64,000 nucleotides of DNA from Litsea cubeba (lineage: Eukaryota > Streptophyta > Magnoliopsida > Laurales > Lauraceae): contig CM022949.1 in NCBI GenBank assembly GCA_012931725.1, positions 66,916,132 through 66,980,131 of the forward strand, given 5' to 3'. The notes beneath the pieces are model-generated. The model was not told the DNA's origin. It ran no database searches and worked only from the letters and a program-made list of their open reading frames with translations. Numbering within the stretch: the first letter of the stretch is position 1; each line of letters starts with the position of its first letter. Positions 23,059-34,370 of this stretch are shown here, in pieces. The position numbers were made by a program, and so were the translations under genes.

Positions 23059-26000
23059 ATGAATCAAAAGCTCAAGGAATTCCAAGCAATCAATGGAACA
23101 TTGAAGCTAAATGAAATACTGAAAGTTCCAAGGCCTCCTCACTTCAAATTTGGTCTAGGATTTGAGAATGGAGAATCCTCTAAGATTACACCTCCTGAAA
23201 AGACAAAACCTGTGAAGCCCACCCAGCCTATAAAAGAGTCCATTCATGTGAGAAAGGAAATGAAGTCTAACCAGCCACAAAGAAGATTCAAATTTTATGG
23301 TTACTGTTATCATTGCAATAGATATGGACATAAAAGGGCTGAATGCAAATTCTATGTTAGAAACAGCCCATTTGTGACTAGGAACCCTTTTTCAATCCTA
23401 AACAGCCACAAAATTGAGTGCTATAAGTGTCATAATTATGGACACTTGACTAGGGATTGTAGGTTGCCTATTGCTAACCAATTTCAGGTTGAAAAGAAAC
23501 CCAAGTTAGTTAAGGCATGGAGGGCAAAGAAAAGGGAAGATAATTCCAAGGAATCTCTCATTGTGCAAATGGCATTCAATGCACAAAAGAAGGCAGCACC
23601 ATGGGTCCTTGATAGTGGTTGTTCAAGCCATATGACAGGTGATAAGGAAAAATTCGTCAAATTACAGCACTATGAAGGCGGATCAGTGAAGTTTGGTAAC
23701 AATGATGGTGCCAAAATCTGCGGAAAAGGTGTTGTTCAGCTAAAGGCAAATAAGATCAGATCAGAAGAGGTCTTATATGTGTCAGGACTGAGACACAACT
23801 TGCTTAGTGTGAGCCAGATCTGTGACAAAGGCCACGAAGTTGTCTTCACTAAGAATGGGTTTGCTATCAAGAAGTGTAGCAACGGCAAAACAGTGGCTAC
23901 TGGATCTAGGACTGCTGGAAATCTCTATACATTGTCAGATGGAGCTGAAAAGACTTGCTTGATGAGTCGGACAGAGGAAAGTTGGTTGTGGCACAAACGC
24001 CTTGGGCATCTAAACTTTGATAACATGTCAAAGATTTGCAATTCAAACGCTGTCAGAGGTATGTCTACAGTTGAAAAGCCTTCTAACCCCATTTGTGATT
24101 CTTGCCAAAAGGGAAAGCAAACGAGGGTAATGTTCAAGTCAAAGGAGCATCATTCAAAGAAACCTCTTGAGCTAGTGGACACTGATCTCTGTGGACCGAT
24201 GCGAACTCAAAGCACCAATGGAGATAAGTATTTTATGTTATGCATTGATGATTATACTCGTATGACATGGGTATTGTTTCTTAAGCATAAACATCAAGCA
24301 CTTGATCGTTTTAAAGTGTTTAAAGCACAGGTTGAAAATATGCTTGGAAAACGTATCAAGATTTTAAGGTCTGATCGAGGAGGTGAATTCACATCTGAAG
24401 AGTTCACTAACTATTGTGAGCACCATGGCATTCAAAGACAATATTCAGCCCCTAGAACTCCACAGCAAAATGGAGTTGTGGAACGGAAAAATCGCACCGT
24501 GCAAGAGATGGCTCGCACAATGCTAACTGAGAGCAAGCTAGCTGACAAATACTGGAAGGAGGCAATCCATACGGCCGTATACATTCAGAATCGATGCTTG
24601 ATTAGGCCACATGAAGACAAAACTCCTTATGAGCTATGGTTTGGGAGAAAAGCAACAGTCAAGCACTTCAGAGTCTTCGGTAGCAAGTGTTACATCAAGC
24701 GTCTTGAACAAAATCCGGGCAAATTTGAAGAAAGAGCTGATGAAGGCATATTTTTGGGTTATTCCTCCTCTAGTAAGGCTTACAGATGTCTTAACAAAAG
24801 GACCAGAAAAATCATAGAAAGTGCCGATGTTAGAATTGATGAAAACCGTGAATCAAAGAATGTAACTCAAAATGACAGTCCAGTTTATGAGGACTCGAGT
24901 GAGATTGATGATGAAGTGGCTGAACCTAATGATTCTGAGAAATCAAAGGATGACTCAGAGGATGCTACACCTAGAACGAAAAGCACTTGGGTAGAGCAAC
25001 ACCCTACGGATCAAATCATTGGAGATCCTGAGGCCGGTGTTAAAACAAGACAAAGTGTAGTTAGCAATTACTCACTTGTGTCCACCATTGAACCCAAGAC
25101 TGTGGCTGAAGCCAGTCTCGATGAAAGTTGGTTGAAAGCTATGCATGAGGAGTTGGAGCAAATTGAGAAGAACTCCACATGGGAACTAGTTTCTAGACCT
25201 ACCGATAAGAATATTATTGGTACTAAATGGGTCTTTCGGAATAAGCTGAATGAAGATGGTCAGGTCATACGAAACAAAGCAAGGTTGGTTTGTAAAGGCT
25301 ATGCTCAAGTTGAAGGCATAGATTTTGAAGAGACCTTTGCACCGGTGGCTCGTCTGGAAGCCATTCGTATGTTTCTTGCATTGGCTGCATACAAAACCTT
25401 CAAGGTATTTCAGATGGATGTAAAGTCAGCCTTCTTGAATGGATTACTTGAAGAAGAGGTCTACATTGAGCAACCTGATGGTTTTCTCATTAGCAAAAAT
25501 CCAGACCTAGTGTGCAAGTTGAAAAAGGCTCTTTATGGGCTGAAACAATCGCCAAGGGCGTGGTATGCAAGGCTGGACCTCTATCTCCGCAAGATCGGCC
25601 TTGGAAAAGGACTGGTTGATAGCAATCTTTATGTCAAAACAGAGTTGACCAAACAGCTGGTTGTCATTGTTTATGTCGATGACATAATCTTTGGTGGCAA
25701 TGATGAGGAAATGTGCAGGAATTTTGCTGAAGAGATGAAGAAAGAATTTGAGATGTCGATGCTTGGAGAACTCAAGTTCTTCCTTGGTTTACAAGTTCAG
25801 CAGCTGAAACATGGTATCTTCATATCACAGATGAAATACATCAAGGAAATGCTGAAGCGTTTTAACATGGAAGACAGCAAGCCAGTGAGCACACCAATGA
25901 CAACGAACACAAAGCTAAGCAAAGATGATAAGGGTTCGTCCGTTGATCACACCACTTATCGTTCTATGATAGGAAGCTTGCTTTATTTGACTGCTACAAG

Positions 26001-26625
26001 ACTGGATCTTCTGCAAGCAGTATGTATGGTGGCTCGATTTCAAGCATTACCAACTGAGACGCACCTTACAGCAGTAAAAAGGATATTTCAATATCTGAAA
26101 GGTACCATGGAGCTTGGCATTTGGTATCCTAAAGGCAAATCCTTCACTCTTGTTGCATACTCTGACGCCGATTGGGCTGGATGTATAGATGATCGCAAGA
26201 GTACAAGCGGTGGTGCATTCTATCTCGGTGAAAGGCTAGTGGCATGGCACAGTAAGAAACAAGATTCAGTATCCCTTTCTACAGCGGAAGCGGAATATAT
26301 TGCAGCGGCAACTTGTTGTACGCAAGTGTTATGGATGCGGCAAATGCTCTCTGATCTAGGAGTTCCGACAACGGATCCTACGCCGATCCTCTGTGATAAC
26401 ACAAGTGCAATTCACATCTCTAAGAATCCTGTTCAGCATTCTAGAACGAAGCATGTTACAATCCGCTATCACTTTCTCAAGGAAAAGGTTGCAGACGGTG
26501 AGGTAAAGTTGGAATATGTTCCAACTACTGAGCAAGTTGCTGATATCTTCACAAAACCTCTGCCAAAGGAAGTCTTCGAGTATCTCCGGAAAAAATTAGG
26601 AGTTACTCACTCTCCTAATCCTTAG
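23059..26625 (+). CDS. Copia-2 Pol: zinc knuckles, protease, integrase, RT, RNase H (1188 aa)
   Basis: Uninterrupted and in the same frame as gag. Zinc knuckles CYHCNRYGHKRAEC (83-96) and CYKCHNYGHLTRDC (121-134). Aspartic protease WVLDSGCSSHMTG (D185). Pre-integrase domain HKRLGHLNFDNM...CDSCQKGK. Integrase with DDE residues in DTDLCGP (about 375), RSDRGGEF (about 439) and VVERKNR (about 475). RT with FQMDVKSAFLNG, YGLKQSPRAW and catalytic VYVDDI (about 872). RNase H with YSDADWAG, STAEAEYIA and LCDNTSAI. It cleaves Gag-Pol, copies the RNA to DNA and integrates it. All catalytic residues are present. Of everything in the window, this is the best candidate to supply enzymes in trans. Confidence 0.95.
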   Translation: MNQKLKEFQAINGTLKLNEILKVPRPPHFKFGLGFENGESSKITPPEKTKPVKPTQPIKESIHVRKEMKSNQPQRRFKFYGYCYHCNRYGHKRAECKFYVRNSPFVTRNPFSILNSHKIECYKCHNYGHLTRDCRLPIANQFQVEKKPKLVKAWRAKKREDNSKESLIVQMAFNAQKKAAPWVLDSGCSSHMTGDKEKFVKLQHYEGGSVKFGNNDGAKICGKGVVQLKANKIRSEEVLYVSGLRHNLLSVSQICDKGHEVVFTKNGFAIKKCSNGKTVATGSRTAGNLYTLSDGAEKTCLMSRTEESWLWHKRLGHLNFDNMSKICNSNAVRGMSTVEKPSNPICDSCQKGKQTRVMFKSKEHHSKKPLELVDTDLCGPMRTQSTNGDKYFMLCIDDYTRMTWVLFLKHKHQALDRFKVFKAQVENMLGKRIKILRSDRGGEFTSEEFTNYCEHHGIQRQYSAPRTPQQNGVVERKNRTVQEMARTMLTESKLADKYWKEAIHTAVYIQNRCLIRPHEDKTPYELWFGRKATVKHFRVFGSKCYIKRLEQNPGKFEERADEGIFLGYSSSSKAYRCLNKRTRKIIESADVRIDENRESKNVTQNDSPVYEDSSEIDDEVAEPNDSEKSKDDSEDATPRTKSTWVEQHPTDQIIGDPEAGVKTRQSVVSNYSLVSTIEPKTVAEASLDESWLKAMHEELEQIEKNSTWELVSRPTDKNIIGTKWVFRNKLNEDGQVIRNKARLVCKGYAQVEGIDFEETFAPVARLEAIRMFLALAAYKTFKVFQMDVKSAFLNGLLEEEVYIEQPDGFLISKNPDLVCKLKKALYGLKQSPRAWYARLDLYLRKIGLGKGLVDSNLYVKTELTKQLVVIVYVDDIIFGGNDEEMCRNFAEEMKKEFEMSMLGELKFFLGLQVQQLKHGIFISQMKYIKEMLKRFNMEDSKPVSTPMTTNTKLSKDDKGSSVDHTTYRSMIGSLLYLTATRLDLLQAVCMVARFQALPTETHLTAVKRIFQYLKGTMELGIWYPKGKSFTLVAYSDADWAGCIDDRKSTSGGAFYLGERLVAWHSKKQDSVSLSTAEAEYIAAATCCTQVLWMRQMLSDLGVPTTDPTPILCDNTSAIHISKNPVQHSRTKHVTIRYHFLKEKVADGEVKLEYVPTTEQVADIFTKPLPKEVFEYLRKKLGVTHSPNP

Positions 26626-26929
26626 GAATTGTGCTTGAAAGGGGGAGCAATGTATTCCTTGAATATCCTATTCGCTCCTTGGTTGGTCCCTTTGGACTTG
26701 TTGTCAAAGGGGGAGAAAGCTATGCTAGGAGAAGTTATGCGAAGAAGTTATGCTATGATAGCTTGGGGGAGATTGGTATCAAGAATATGAATGTGAAGAT
26801 CTTGACTCTGTTGGTTTTTTAAGACAGGGGGAGTCTATGGTTCTGAAGAAGCTTCATGAAGGTCAACTGGTTCAAAGTGTTCCAAGTGTTGAAGTTCCAA
26901 GTGTTGCTAACAATTCCAAAGGGGGAGAT
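26626..26929 (+). other. Copia-2 3' untranslated region and polypurine tract
   Basis: Contains four GGGGGAG runs, the last (AAAGGGGGAGA, 26918-26928) directly before the 3' LTR, so it is the PPT. There is no env-like ORF here, unlike full-length soybean SIRE1. Confidence 0.88.
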
Positions 26930-27991
26930 TGTTGGAATTTGAGATGCCTTGAGAAGTCTTATGAAGCATTGAAGTGTTTAGTATCTCCAGTATCATTTTG
27001 TGTTGGAATTATTGTCAACACAATGTCACAAGTGTGGTGTTGATAGTGTGGTGTTGATAGAGCTTCAAAGAGAAAACAGAGCTGAAATAGTACAGGAAAT
27101 CAGAATTCCTGAAGCAGTGTGGCCGGTTGACCGGGGACCCCACGCGGTTGACCGGGCAAGAGAAGTCTGCAGAAGACAGTCTCAGTTAGCTCCCAATTAT
27201 TTGTTGCCACAGTGTGTCGCCGGTCGACCGAGGACCCCACGCGGTCGACCGAGCACGGGAAACCAGAATTGCGCAGAAATAGAAGTTTTGCACGAAAATT
27301 CAGGAAACTTATGTATTTCGTTTGGGACTCTTTCTAAACGAATTCTAGCCTAATTTGAACACTCTTTAGGGTTACCATAACCTATATAAAGGCTTGCTAA
27401 GTTCGTTTTCATAAAGAGAGAAGAGAAGAGAGAACAAAAGAGAGGGTTTTGGAGAGAAGAGTGATTGGAGAAGAAGGTGCTACTATGTGCTGTTGTGCTG
27501 CAAGTTTCTACAGCAAGTTGGACGAAAATATGCTCATGAAGATGGTGATTCGTCCATAGATAAGTGTCTCTCTTTTTATGCTTTAAATTTCAATTTGTAA
27601 GGGATTGAAAGAGAGAGATTGTAGAGGGGAAGGGCTGTAGAGAAGTTCTCTACTTTAATTCTGTAGAACATCAAGTTGGTGCTTGGTGTTAAGGGTTTGG
27701 TGATCCTATCTGTTGGTGCAGATAAATTGTAAAGGGGGTAGGTGCTTCCTAGATAGTTGGTGCTATCTGAAACTTAAGGGTTGGTGCTCTTTGTCGTTGG
27801 TGCAACTAAATAGATTCAGACCTGTTCCGGATCGGTGTTCGGACAGTCTTTGAACCGTGGACGTAGCCTTTTGGTGAACCACGTTAAATCTGGTGTCCTT
27901 GTGTGATTTGATTTGTTTTTGTTGTTAAATTGGACCTGTTTTTAAGGGATCACTGATTCACCCCCCCTCTCAGTGATCGCGATATCTAACA
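26930..27991 (+). repeat. Copia-2 3' LTR
   Basis: Same sequence as 20669-21729 with about 20 differences. TATA at 27383-27390. It ends ATATCTAACA, followed by TSD AGAAT (27992-27996). Confidence 0.96.
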
Positions 27992-30440
27992 AGAATTGAT
28001 TCACACTGATATGTGTGGTCCTATGAACGAACCGGCTCGAGGAGGGTATGAGTATTACATCACCTTCACTGATGATTACTCTAGGTATGGATATGTGTAC
28101 TTAATGCGACGCAAGTCTGAGGCGTTTGATAAATTCAAGCAATTCAAGGCTGAGGCGGAGTTACAACTAGGGAAACATATCAAAGCCCTTCGATCTGATC
28201 GAGGTGGCGAGTACCTCCTCGGTGAGTTCAAAGAGTACCTCACACAACATAGGATTGTGTCTCAGTTGTCTGCACCGGGTACACCCCAGCAAAATGGTGT
28301 AGTAGAGAGAAGAAACCGTACCCTTCTTGATATGGTAAGGTCCATGATGAGTCATGCAACCCTACCCATATCTTTTTGGGGATATGCCCTATAAGCAGCA
28401 GCATACATTTTAAATCTGGTACCTTCTAAATCAGTACCTAGGACACCGCAAGAAATGTGGACAGGTCGAAAACCTAGTGTAAGACATATCCACATTTGGG
28501 GTTGTCCGGCCTATGTACTGAATAATAAAGCAACCAAGCTGGAACCCAGATCGGAAATGTGCTACTTCATTGGGTATCCTAAGGGAACGAGAGGTGGCAT
28601 CTTTTATCATCCAAAGGAGCAAAAAGTGCTTATCAGCACTCATGCTAGGTACTTGGAGGATGAATGTATGATGCACCAAGAGCTTAGTTGTAAAGAAACC
28701 CTTGAGGAGATTCTTCCGGGATCTCCTATAACATTTGTACCAGATCCTGAGATAGTAGATGAACGAGATATTCCTTTTAACACTCCGGAACCTCGTCGTA
28801 GTGGGAGAATTTCTAGACAGCCAAAAAGATATCTAGGAGTGTCTTTTAAGACAGACTCTGAAGATCTGGTTGAGGATCCTACTAGTTATGATGAAGCAGT
28901 AATGGATATAGATGCTGACATGTGGCAGCAAGCGATGAATTCTGAAATGGATTCTTTGTATTCCAATCAAGTCTGGGAACTTGTAGATGCACCTGAAGGG
29001 ATCAAACCCATAGGGTGCAAGTGGATCTACAAGAGGAAGAGAGGAGTGGATGGGAAGGTGGAAACCTTCAAAGCAAGACTGGTGGCGAAAGGATATACTC
29101 AGAAAGAGGGTATCGATTTTGAGGAAACCTTTTCACCAGTGGCTATGCTTAAGTCCATAAGGATTCTCTTGGCCATCGCATGTCATTATGATTACGAGAT
29201 ATTGCAAATGGATGTCAAGATAGCTTTTCTTGATGGAAGTCTTGACGAATACATCTATATGATGCAACCAGAGGGTTGCATTGCTAGTGGCCAAGATAAC
29301 ATGGTTTGTAAACTTTTATGGACTTAAGCAAGCATCTAGAGCATGGAACATCAAGTTTAATCAGGCAGTCAAATCTTTTGGCTTTGATCAAAACATTGAT
29401 GAACCATGTGTATATAAGAAAGGAAGTGGAAAAGCAGTTGCATTTTTAGTTCTGTATGTAGATGACATATTGCTCATTGGAAATGATGTAGGTATATTGT
29501 CATCCACAAAGGTTTGGTTATCCTCTCAATTTCAGATGAAAGATTTGGGTGAGGCCAGCTATATATTAGTGATCAAGCTTTTGCGTGATCGCAAGAATAA
29601 GATGTTAGCCCTATCCCAATCTTCATACATTGAGAAGATATTGGTCAAGTTTAACTTGCATGACTCCAAGAAAGGCCTCCTACATTCTAGACATGGAGTA
29701 CCACTGTCTCGAAATCAATGTCCAAAGACATCTGAAGAGATAGAGAGCATGAGGAGAGTTCCATATGCATCCGCTGTTGGAAGCCTCATGTATGCTATGT
29801 TATGTACTAGACCAGATATTTGCTTTGCCGTTGGCATGGTTAGCAGATATCAGTCAAACCCTGGACCTTTGCATTGGACAGCTGTTAAGCATATATTCAA
29901 GTATCTTCGGAGAACGAAAGATTATATGCTAACCTTTTAAGCAGATGATCTAACGCCATTGGCATATACAGACTCTGATTTCCAATCTGATAGTGATGCC
30001 AGAAAGTCTACTTCAGGATACGTCTTTACTCTGTCAGGAGGGGCTATATCATGGAGAAGTGTCAAGCAATCCTGTACTGCTGATTCTACCATGGAAGCAG
30101 AGTATGTGGCGGCATCGGAAGCTGCGAAGGAAGCAGTATGGCTCAGAAAATTCCTATTGGAATTGGGAGTTGTTCCTGCAGTGTAAAAACCGATTGTCAT
30201 GTACTGCGATAACACTGGTGCTGTAGCACAGTGCAAAGAGCCCAGGAATCACAAGAAAGGCAAGCACATTCAGAGAAAGTACCACTTGATCCGGGAATTC
30301 ATTCAAGATGGAGAAATAGTGGTGGAGCATACTGCTTTAGCGAATAACTTAGCTGACCCATTCACTAAGACTCTTACTGAGAAAGTCTTTACTTCTCATG
30401 TTGAGTCTATGGGTGTTAGGTTAGGAAGTAGCGATCTTTA
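27992..30440 (+). pseudogene. Copia-1 integrase, reverse transcriptase and RNase H
   Basis: The integrase core continues from before Copia-2: HTDMCGP, RSDRGGEY and VVERRNR hold the D, D, E triad. It is stopped at about 28394, then 28455-29327 (end of integrase and start of RT, CKWIYKRKRG, LQMDVKIAFLDG), then a frameshift. 29281-29940 carries YGLKQASRAW and YVDDILLIGND. 29959-30441 carries RNase H (YTDSDFQSD, TMEAEYVA, CDNTGAVA) with a TAA at about 30184. At least four lesions show that this element has been inactive for some time. Confidence 0.9.
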
Positions 30441-30455
30441 GTGCAAGTGGGAGTT
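30441..30455 (+). other. Copia-1 polypurine tract
   Basis: GCAAGTGGGAGTT, purine-rich, directly before the 3' LTR start at 30456. Confidence 0.8.
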
Positions 30456-30730
30456 TGTTGGGATTGGTGTATGCCCTAAAGCCCACTAGCTGCACTCTCA
30501 TCTTTTGTTACTGGATATTTACTGGTTATTTAATGGAATGACTCTTTTCTGCTTAAACATGTATATATGTATGGTTGTGTAAGGCCCATTGTTTCTAGTA
30601 AATGAATTAGGTGTGTAGTGTCTACACACAGATAGGTCTAATTCATGGACACTGGAAACAACATATTTGTTCATAACTGAGAGATGGAGCTGGGCACTTT
30701 ATCTTGGTATAAGTTATAGTGAGAGACTCT
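30456..30730 (+). repeat. Copia-1 3' LTR, truncated
   Basis: Repeats the first 275 bp of the 5' LTR with only a few changes, then stops inside the LTR at GAGAGACTCT. The remaining 1.7 kb is missing and unrelated LARD DNA follows. The next five bases, GATCA, equal the five bases before the 5' LTR. Confidence 0.9.
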
Positions 30731-33285
30731 GATCAAACCTGACGGTGAGATGCACGGTCAACAACATTCTGATTCGGTTGAAGGCTTCACACTGTTCCAC
30801 ATATCTGCTTGGAAACATACTTCTCTGACCAAACTAGAGTTCAACAATTCTTCTAATCATCTTTGGTGTCATCTGTCGTTCCTGCACTGGATCATTTCTT
30901 TTACTTACCTCGTCAGTCACTGTTGGTCCAAGAAACTGCAAGTTCTGTTTCTTTCTATCAGCTTGGAATTCTGTGCCTTAAGTTATACCGAGCTGTACAC
31001 CATATCCCTGACACTTGCATGAAGATGTGATCATATGCATGCCTTCACTGAAAAATCTTCATCCAGAAAAATTCTGAAATTCCATATGTTTGCTCTATCT
31101 ATGTTTCTCGAATCCATCATCAGCTTCTGGCCTCCAAGTATATCGTCAATCCTTCTTTGTTCTGAAATCACAACTCCAAATTCTATAGGTCTCCTGTCAC
31201 TGACTTGGTCTGCTACAACCTAGATGTCATACTGCTATACACAAAATGTTAAACTGCCATAACCTGCTGAGCTGTTCTGTGTCGAAACTTCGCATGGCTT
31301 GCCTCTTCAGATTTCACTCTTCGAGTCTTTTACCCTTGACATGTAAAGCTGACCTTGGAAAGCCAATCTGTGTTCACAACTCCATATTCCAATCTTTCTG
31401 TGCTGTACTCAGAATTCTTGCCCACATCTGATTCTATCTACTTGCTGTTCTTGATCTCTTACCTGGTACTGTGTTATCAATAAAATAGACCTGCCAAGCT
31501 GGCATCATTTCCTGATAAGCTGAAACTTTCAATCCAAGTCTTGAATGATGTTTACTCTCTCATAGATCCAACTTTGTTTCCAACTGAACTAGTACACCCC
31601 CTGACATCCATCAACCCTTCAATTCCGTACATTTCCAAACTCCAACCATAAGCTATTTCCACTCATTCCATTCAATTCAAAACAAATCTTAAAATCTTAC
31701 ACATAATGACTAAACAGTCACTTAGTTGAATTTCACCATTTTAAAACATAGTAGAAACTGAACTTCCAAATTATCAAATAAAACTTAAATAAATAAATTT
31801 TATCAAAGTCTGAGTATGAAATAACATTATTCATTTTGAAATTCATATCTTCATAACCCAACAAATCATTGAAATACTCGACAATTCCAAATCAGGATTT
31901 CAAAATAAATCAAATTCATATAGTATGACCATACATTAAACTTTACAAAAATCTGCAAAAATCTGAGTGTTAGTTAAACACTAAACCTTGTTGAAATATG
32001 AACTCATTTGTTCATAAAAAAAATCTTGCGGAAATCTAAACAAAGTTAAGCGTTAAAACAAATGTAAGAAATCTGCATATAATCTAAACACAAAAACCCT
32101 TAGGAAATTCATTTTCAAGCAATGAAATAGACATTTCACACCGTACTTTGAAAAAAAAACACAATTTTAGTTACATGTTTTTAAAGATCAGTTTATCCAC
32201 TAGTCTCTACAATCCATCATTAAAAACACCCATCCATTTCTAACCAAACATATACAAAATTTTTAAATCTTTAGAGTTTTGAAATGTAGATGTCAACATT
32301 TATGAAAATTAAAATTAAAAGCAAAATTTCAAGATCATTGTAAAACAATATCTTAAGAAGATTAAACAAAAATCCGAAACACAAATCCTTATGAAAACAA
32401 AATCATGTGACTCATGAAAAGAGTATAATAACATAGTTTATTTCAAAATAAGCCTTAAAGAAGAAACATAAATCCATTAGCATACATCCCAATCAGTTGA
32501 TTCATTTGCATCTACACGTTGTCCAATCCATTATCCTGTAAGTCGGTAAAACTCACAACGTTTCCACCGCTGCCGAAAATTATCTTGACTACAACTAACC
32601 ATCCACTTGGTATTACTACTGAATCAACTACACCGGCTAAGCTGCAAGTTACAGAAATTCTCAACCAAAACTATGACAAGGCTCATCGAATCCGGGAAAT
32701 CCCTGAGTTTCTTGTACTAACTACTAGTCTTACTAACTAAGAATCACTTCTCCCTTCGTAAAATCGACAGCTAATATGTCTCCTGCAGTCCTTCATCTTG
32801 GAAAGATGGTCTGAGTTCACCCTAAAATCCACATTTACTTACCTTGGTACGCTGCATGATGATCCTCGATTAGCTGAAAAGGGATCTTCAAATACTGCTC
32901 AAATTCTACTTTGGCGGGCAAATACACATGTCTTCTCTCATTAACCACAATGAAGATGCTGAAGGCTGAAAGTCTGCTGATGCTCTCCGAAAACAACATA
33001 CCAAGTCCACGGGGTCCTCAGTCTCCGACTCAAGCACAAACAAAAGACACTGAATGTGGGTATGGAGATTTTAAATTCTCCCCCACGAAAGAGGAAATTT
33101 GGTCATCCAAATCTCCTAACAACAAAAACTTAAAAGAAAAGACAAGCAAAGTCTCCCGAACTGAAAGAAAAGCAGACTCAAATCCAAAGAAACAAGGACA
33201 CGAGAAAACAAATCGACACAATCTAACGAATCCTCACCACACGTCTTAACGTCTCTAGAGTATTTTATTTCCTAGAAACTAACCA
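30731..33285 (-). other. LARD internal region, non-coding
   Basis: AT-rich (especially 31640-32480) with no open frame on either strand showing retroviral motifs. Short plus-strand frames (30750-31022, 32911-33249 and others) have no recognisable domain. The first 250 bases after the PBS resemble a leader. Nothing here explains mobility except dependence on another element. Confidence 0.6.
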
Positions 33286-33297
33286 GCTCTGATACCA
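33286..33297 (-). other. LARD primer-binding site
   Basis: Plus strand GCTCTGATACCA is the complement of TGGTATCAGAGC, the initiator tRNA-Met type, three bases from the LTR. Confidence 0.9.
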
Positions 33298-34261
33298 ATC
33301 TGTCACACCCCGAAACCGGGCCCTGCAGTGATCCGACCTCGGGATGTGAAATTTTGGGATAAATTTGAAACTTTTGTTATATTTCCCAAGATCCGCGTGA
33401 ATGAGGATAATAAAATTCCATCACGATTAGAGTATATTTTCGCAGAAGCTAATCATGGTGTTACGACCCGGAGTTCGTGGCCATCGGATTTCGTGTCGCA
33501 CTCGACCAATATCATAAACCCATCATAAAAGCCGACTGGCACAAATCATAATTCAAAGAATACTGAGCTGGTAGTAACAGGACTATTTATTTCCCACATA
33601 TTCAAATTACAATTAACAAGTGTCTTAATTACAAACCCAAGGAAAAGGCTAACAAAGCCATACAAAAATATCCAACTACACAGAAATACTACCCCCAGTA
33701 TTTAGATACGAACTCCGGTGCCAAACTTGACATCTAGATGATATCAATGGGCAGCCTCACGTTAGACCGGCGGCCCCACCACCTCCTCCGATCAAACACC
33801 TAAAAACAGAAAGAGAGGAAACTGGCACCAAACAAACAGGGTCAGCACGACGGTCTGGCAAGCAAATAAACAAGTAATATGTAACATGGGCATTTATAAA
33901 ACCTTATGGAATCATTGTAAATCCATTTAAAGAGTCTAAACGATAATAGCAATAAATCATGATAAAATGATCGAAAGACCGAACATAAATATCAAGGCAA
34001 ATAAACGAACAGTCTCTGGAGCATAAATATCTCCAAAAGATAACAGCTTACGCAAAACATTTAATAATTAGAAATACATTTAAAATCCTGAATAATAGAG
34101 ACAATACGATAAAAGAACGATTTCAAAAACATTAACAATTTCAAAGAATATAATGAGTATAAACAACAAGAATCATAAAACAAATTAATAAACAGATAAA
34201 ACATTGGCAACCACACATAGCTATATTCTCCTATTACCGAAGTAACAAGAGCAGACAGAAC

Positions 34262-34370
34262 CGTAGCCACTACATGTGGGACCGGAAACAGAATCAGAAT
34301 CGTAGCCACTACACGTGGGACCGGAAACAGAATCAGAACCGTAGCCACTACACATGGGACCGGCAGATAA
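34262..34370. repeat. 39-bp tandem repeat, about 2.8 copies
   Basis: Units at 34262-34300, 34301-34339 and 34340-34370 (partial), each beginning CGTAGCCACTACA and including GGGACCGGAAACAGAATCAG. It lies inside the LARD LTR. Confidence 0.88.

Larger units (their letters stand above)
20669..27991 (+). mobile_element. Copia-2, young SIRE-like Ty1/copia element
   Basis: A 7.32-kb element with LTRs of 1061 and 1062 bp, TSD AGAAT, PBS, gag-pol and PPT. About 20 differences separate the LTRs (about 98 %), mostly C/T and G/A, and several fall at CpG within the GGTCGACC palindromes, which is consistent with methylation decay. The coding region has a single visible lesion, an in-frame TAA. The element has two downstream zinc knuckles, a long coiled coil in Gag and GGGGGAGA runs before the 3' LTR, all typical of the SIRE/Maximus lineage, but no env-like ORF. 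Confidence 0.95.
15425..30730 (+). mobile_element. Copia-1, decayed Ty1/copia element interrupted by Copia-2
   Basis: 5' LTR 15425-17443, PBS 17445-17456, leader, gag, protease, integrase, RT and RNase H, PPT, and a 3' LTR truncated after 275 bp at 30730. It is inserted in Tat-A at GGATCA/. Copia-2 (20669-27991) splits its pol. Order protease-integrase-RT-RNase H defines copia. Multiple stops and frameshifts show age. Confidence 0.92.

Noticed and set aside
20739..27353. Identical 117-residue frames at 20739-21092 and 27000-27353
   Set aside because: They lie in U3 of the two Copia-2 LTRs upstream of the TATA box, read through the palindromes and have no domain. Their presence twice is due to LTR duplication.
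30731..30735. GATCA after the truncated Copia-1 LTR as a true target-site duplication
   Set aside because: A real TSD would follow a complete LTR and be followed by Tat-A sequence (CTCTGCTGTCC expected from Tat-D); neither holds, so it is kept only as a coincidence worth checking.
30750..31431. Small plus-strand frames in the LARD internal region
   Set aside because: No domains, no shared codon pattern, and the element is read on the other strand.
17445..33297. TGGTATCAGAGC-type sites as tRNA genes
   Set aside because: They are 12-14 bp primer-binding sites next to LTRs; no cloverleaf surrounds them.
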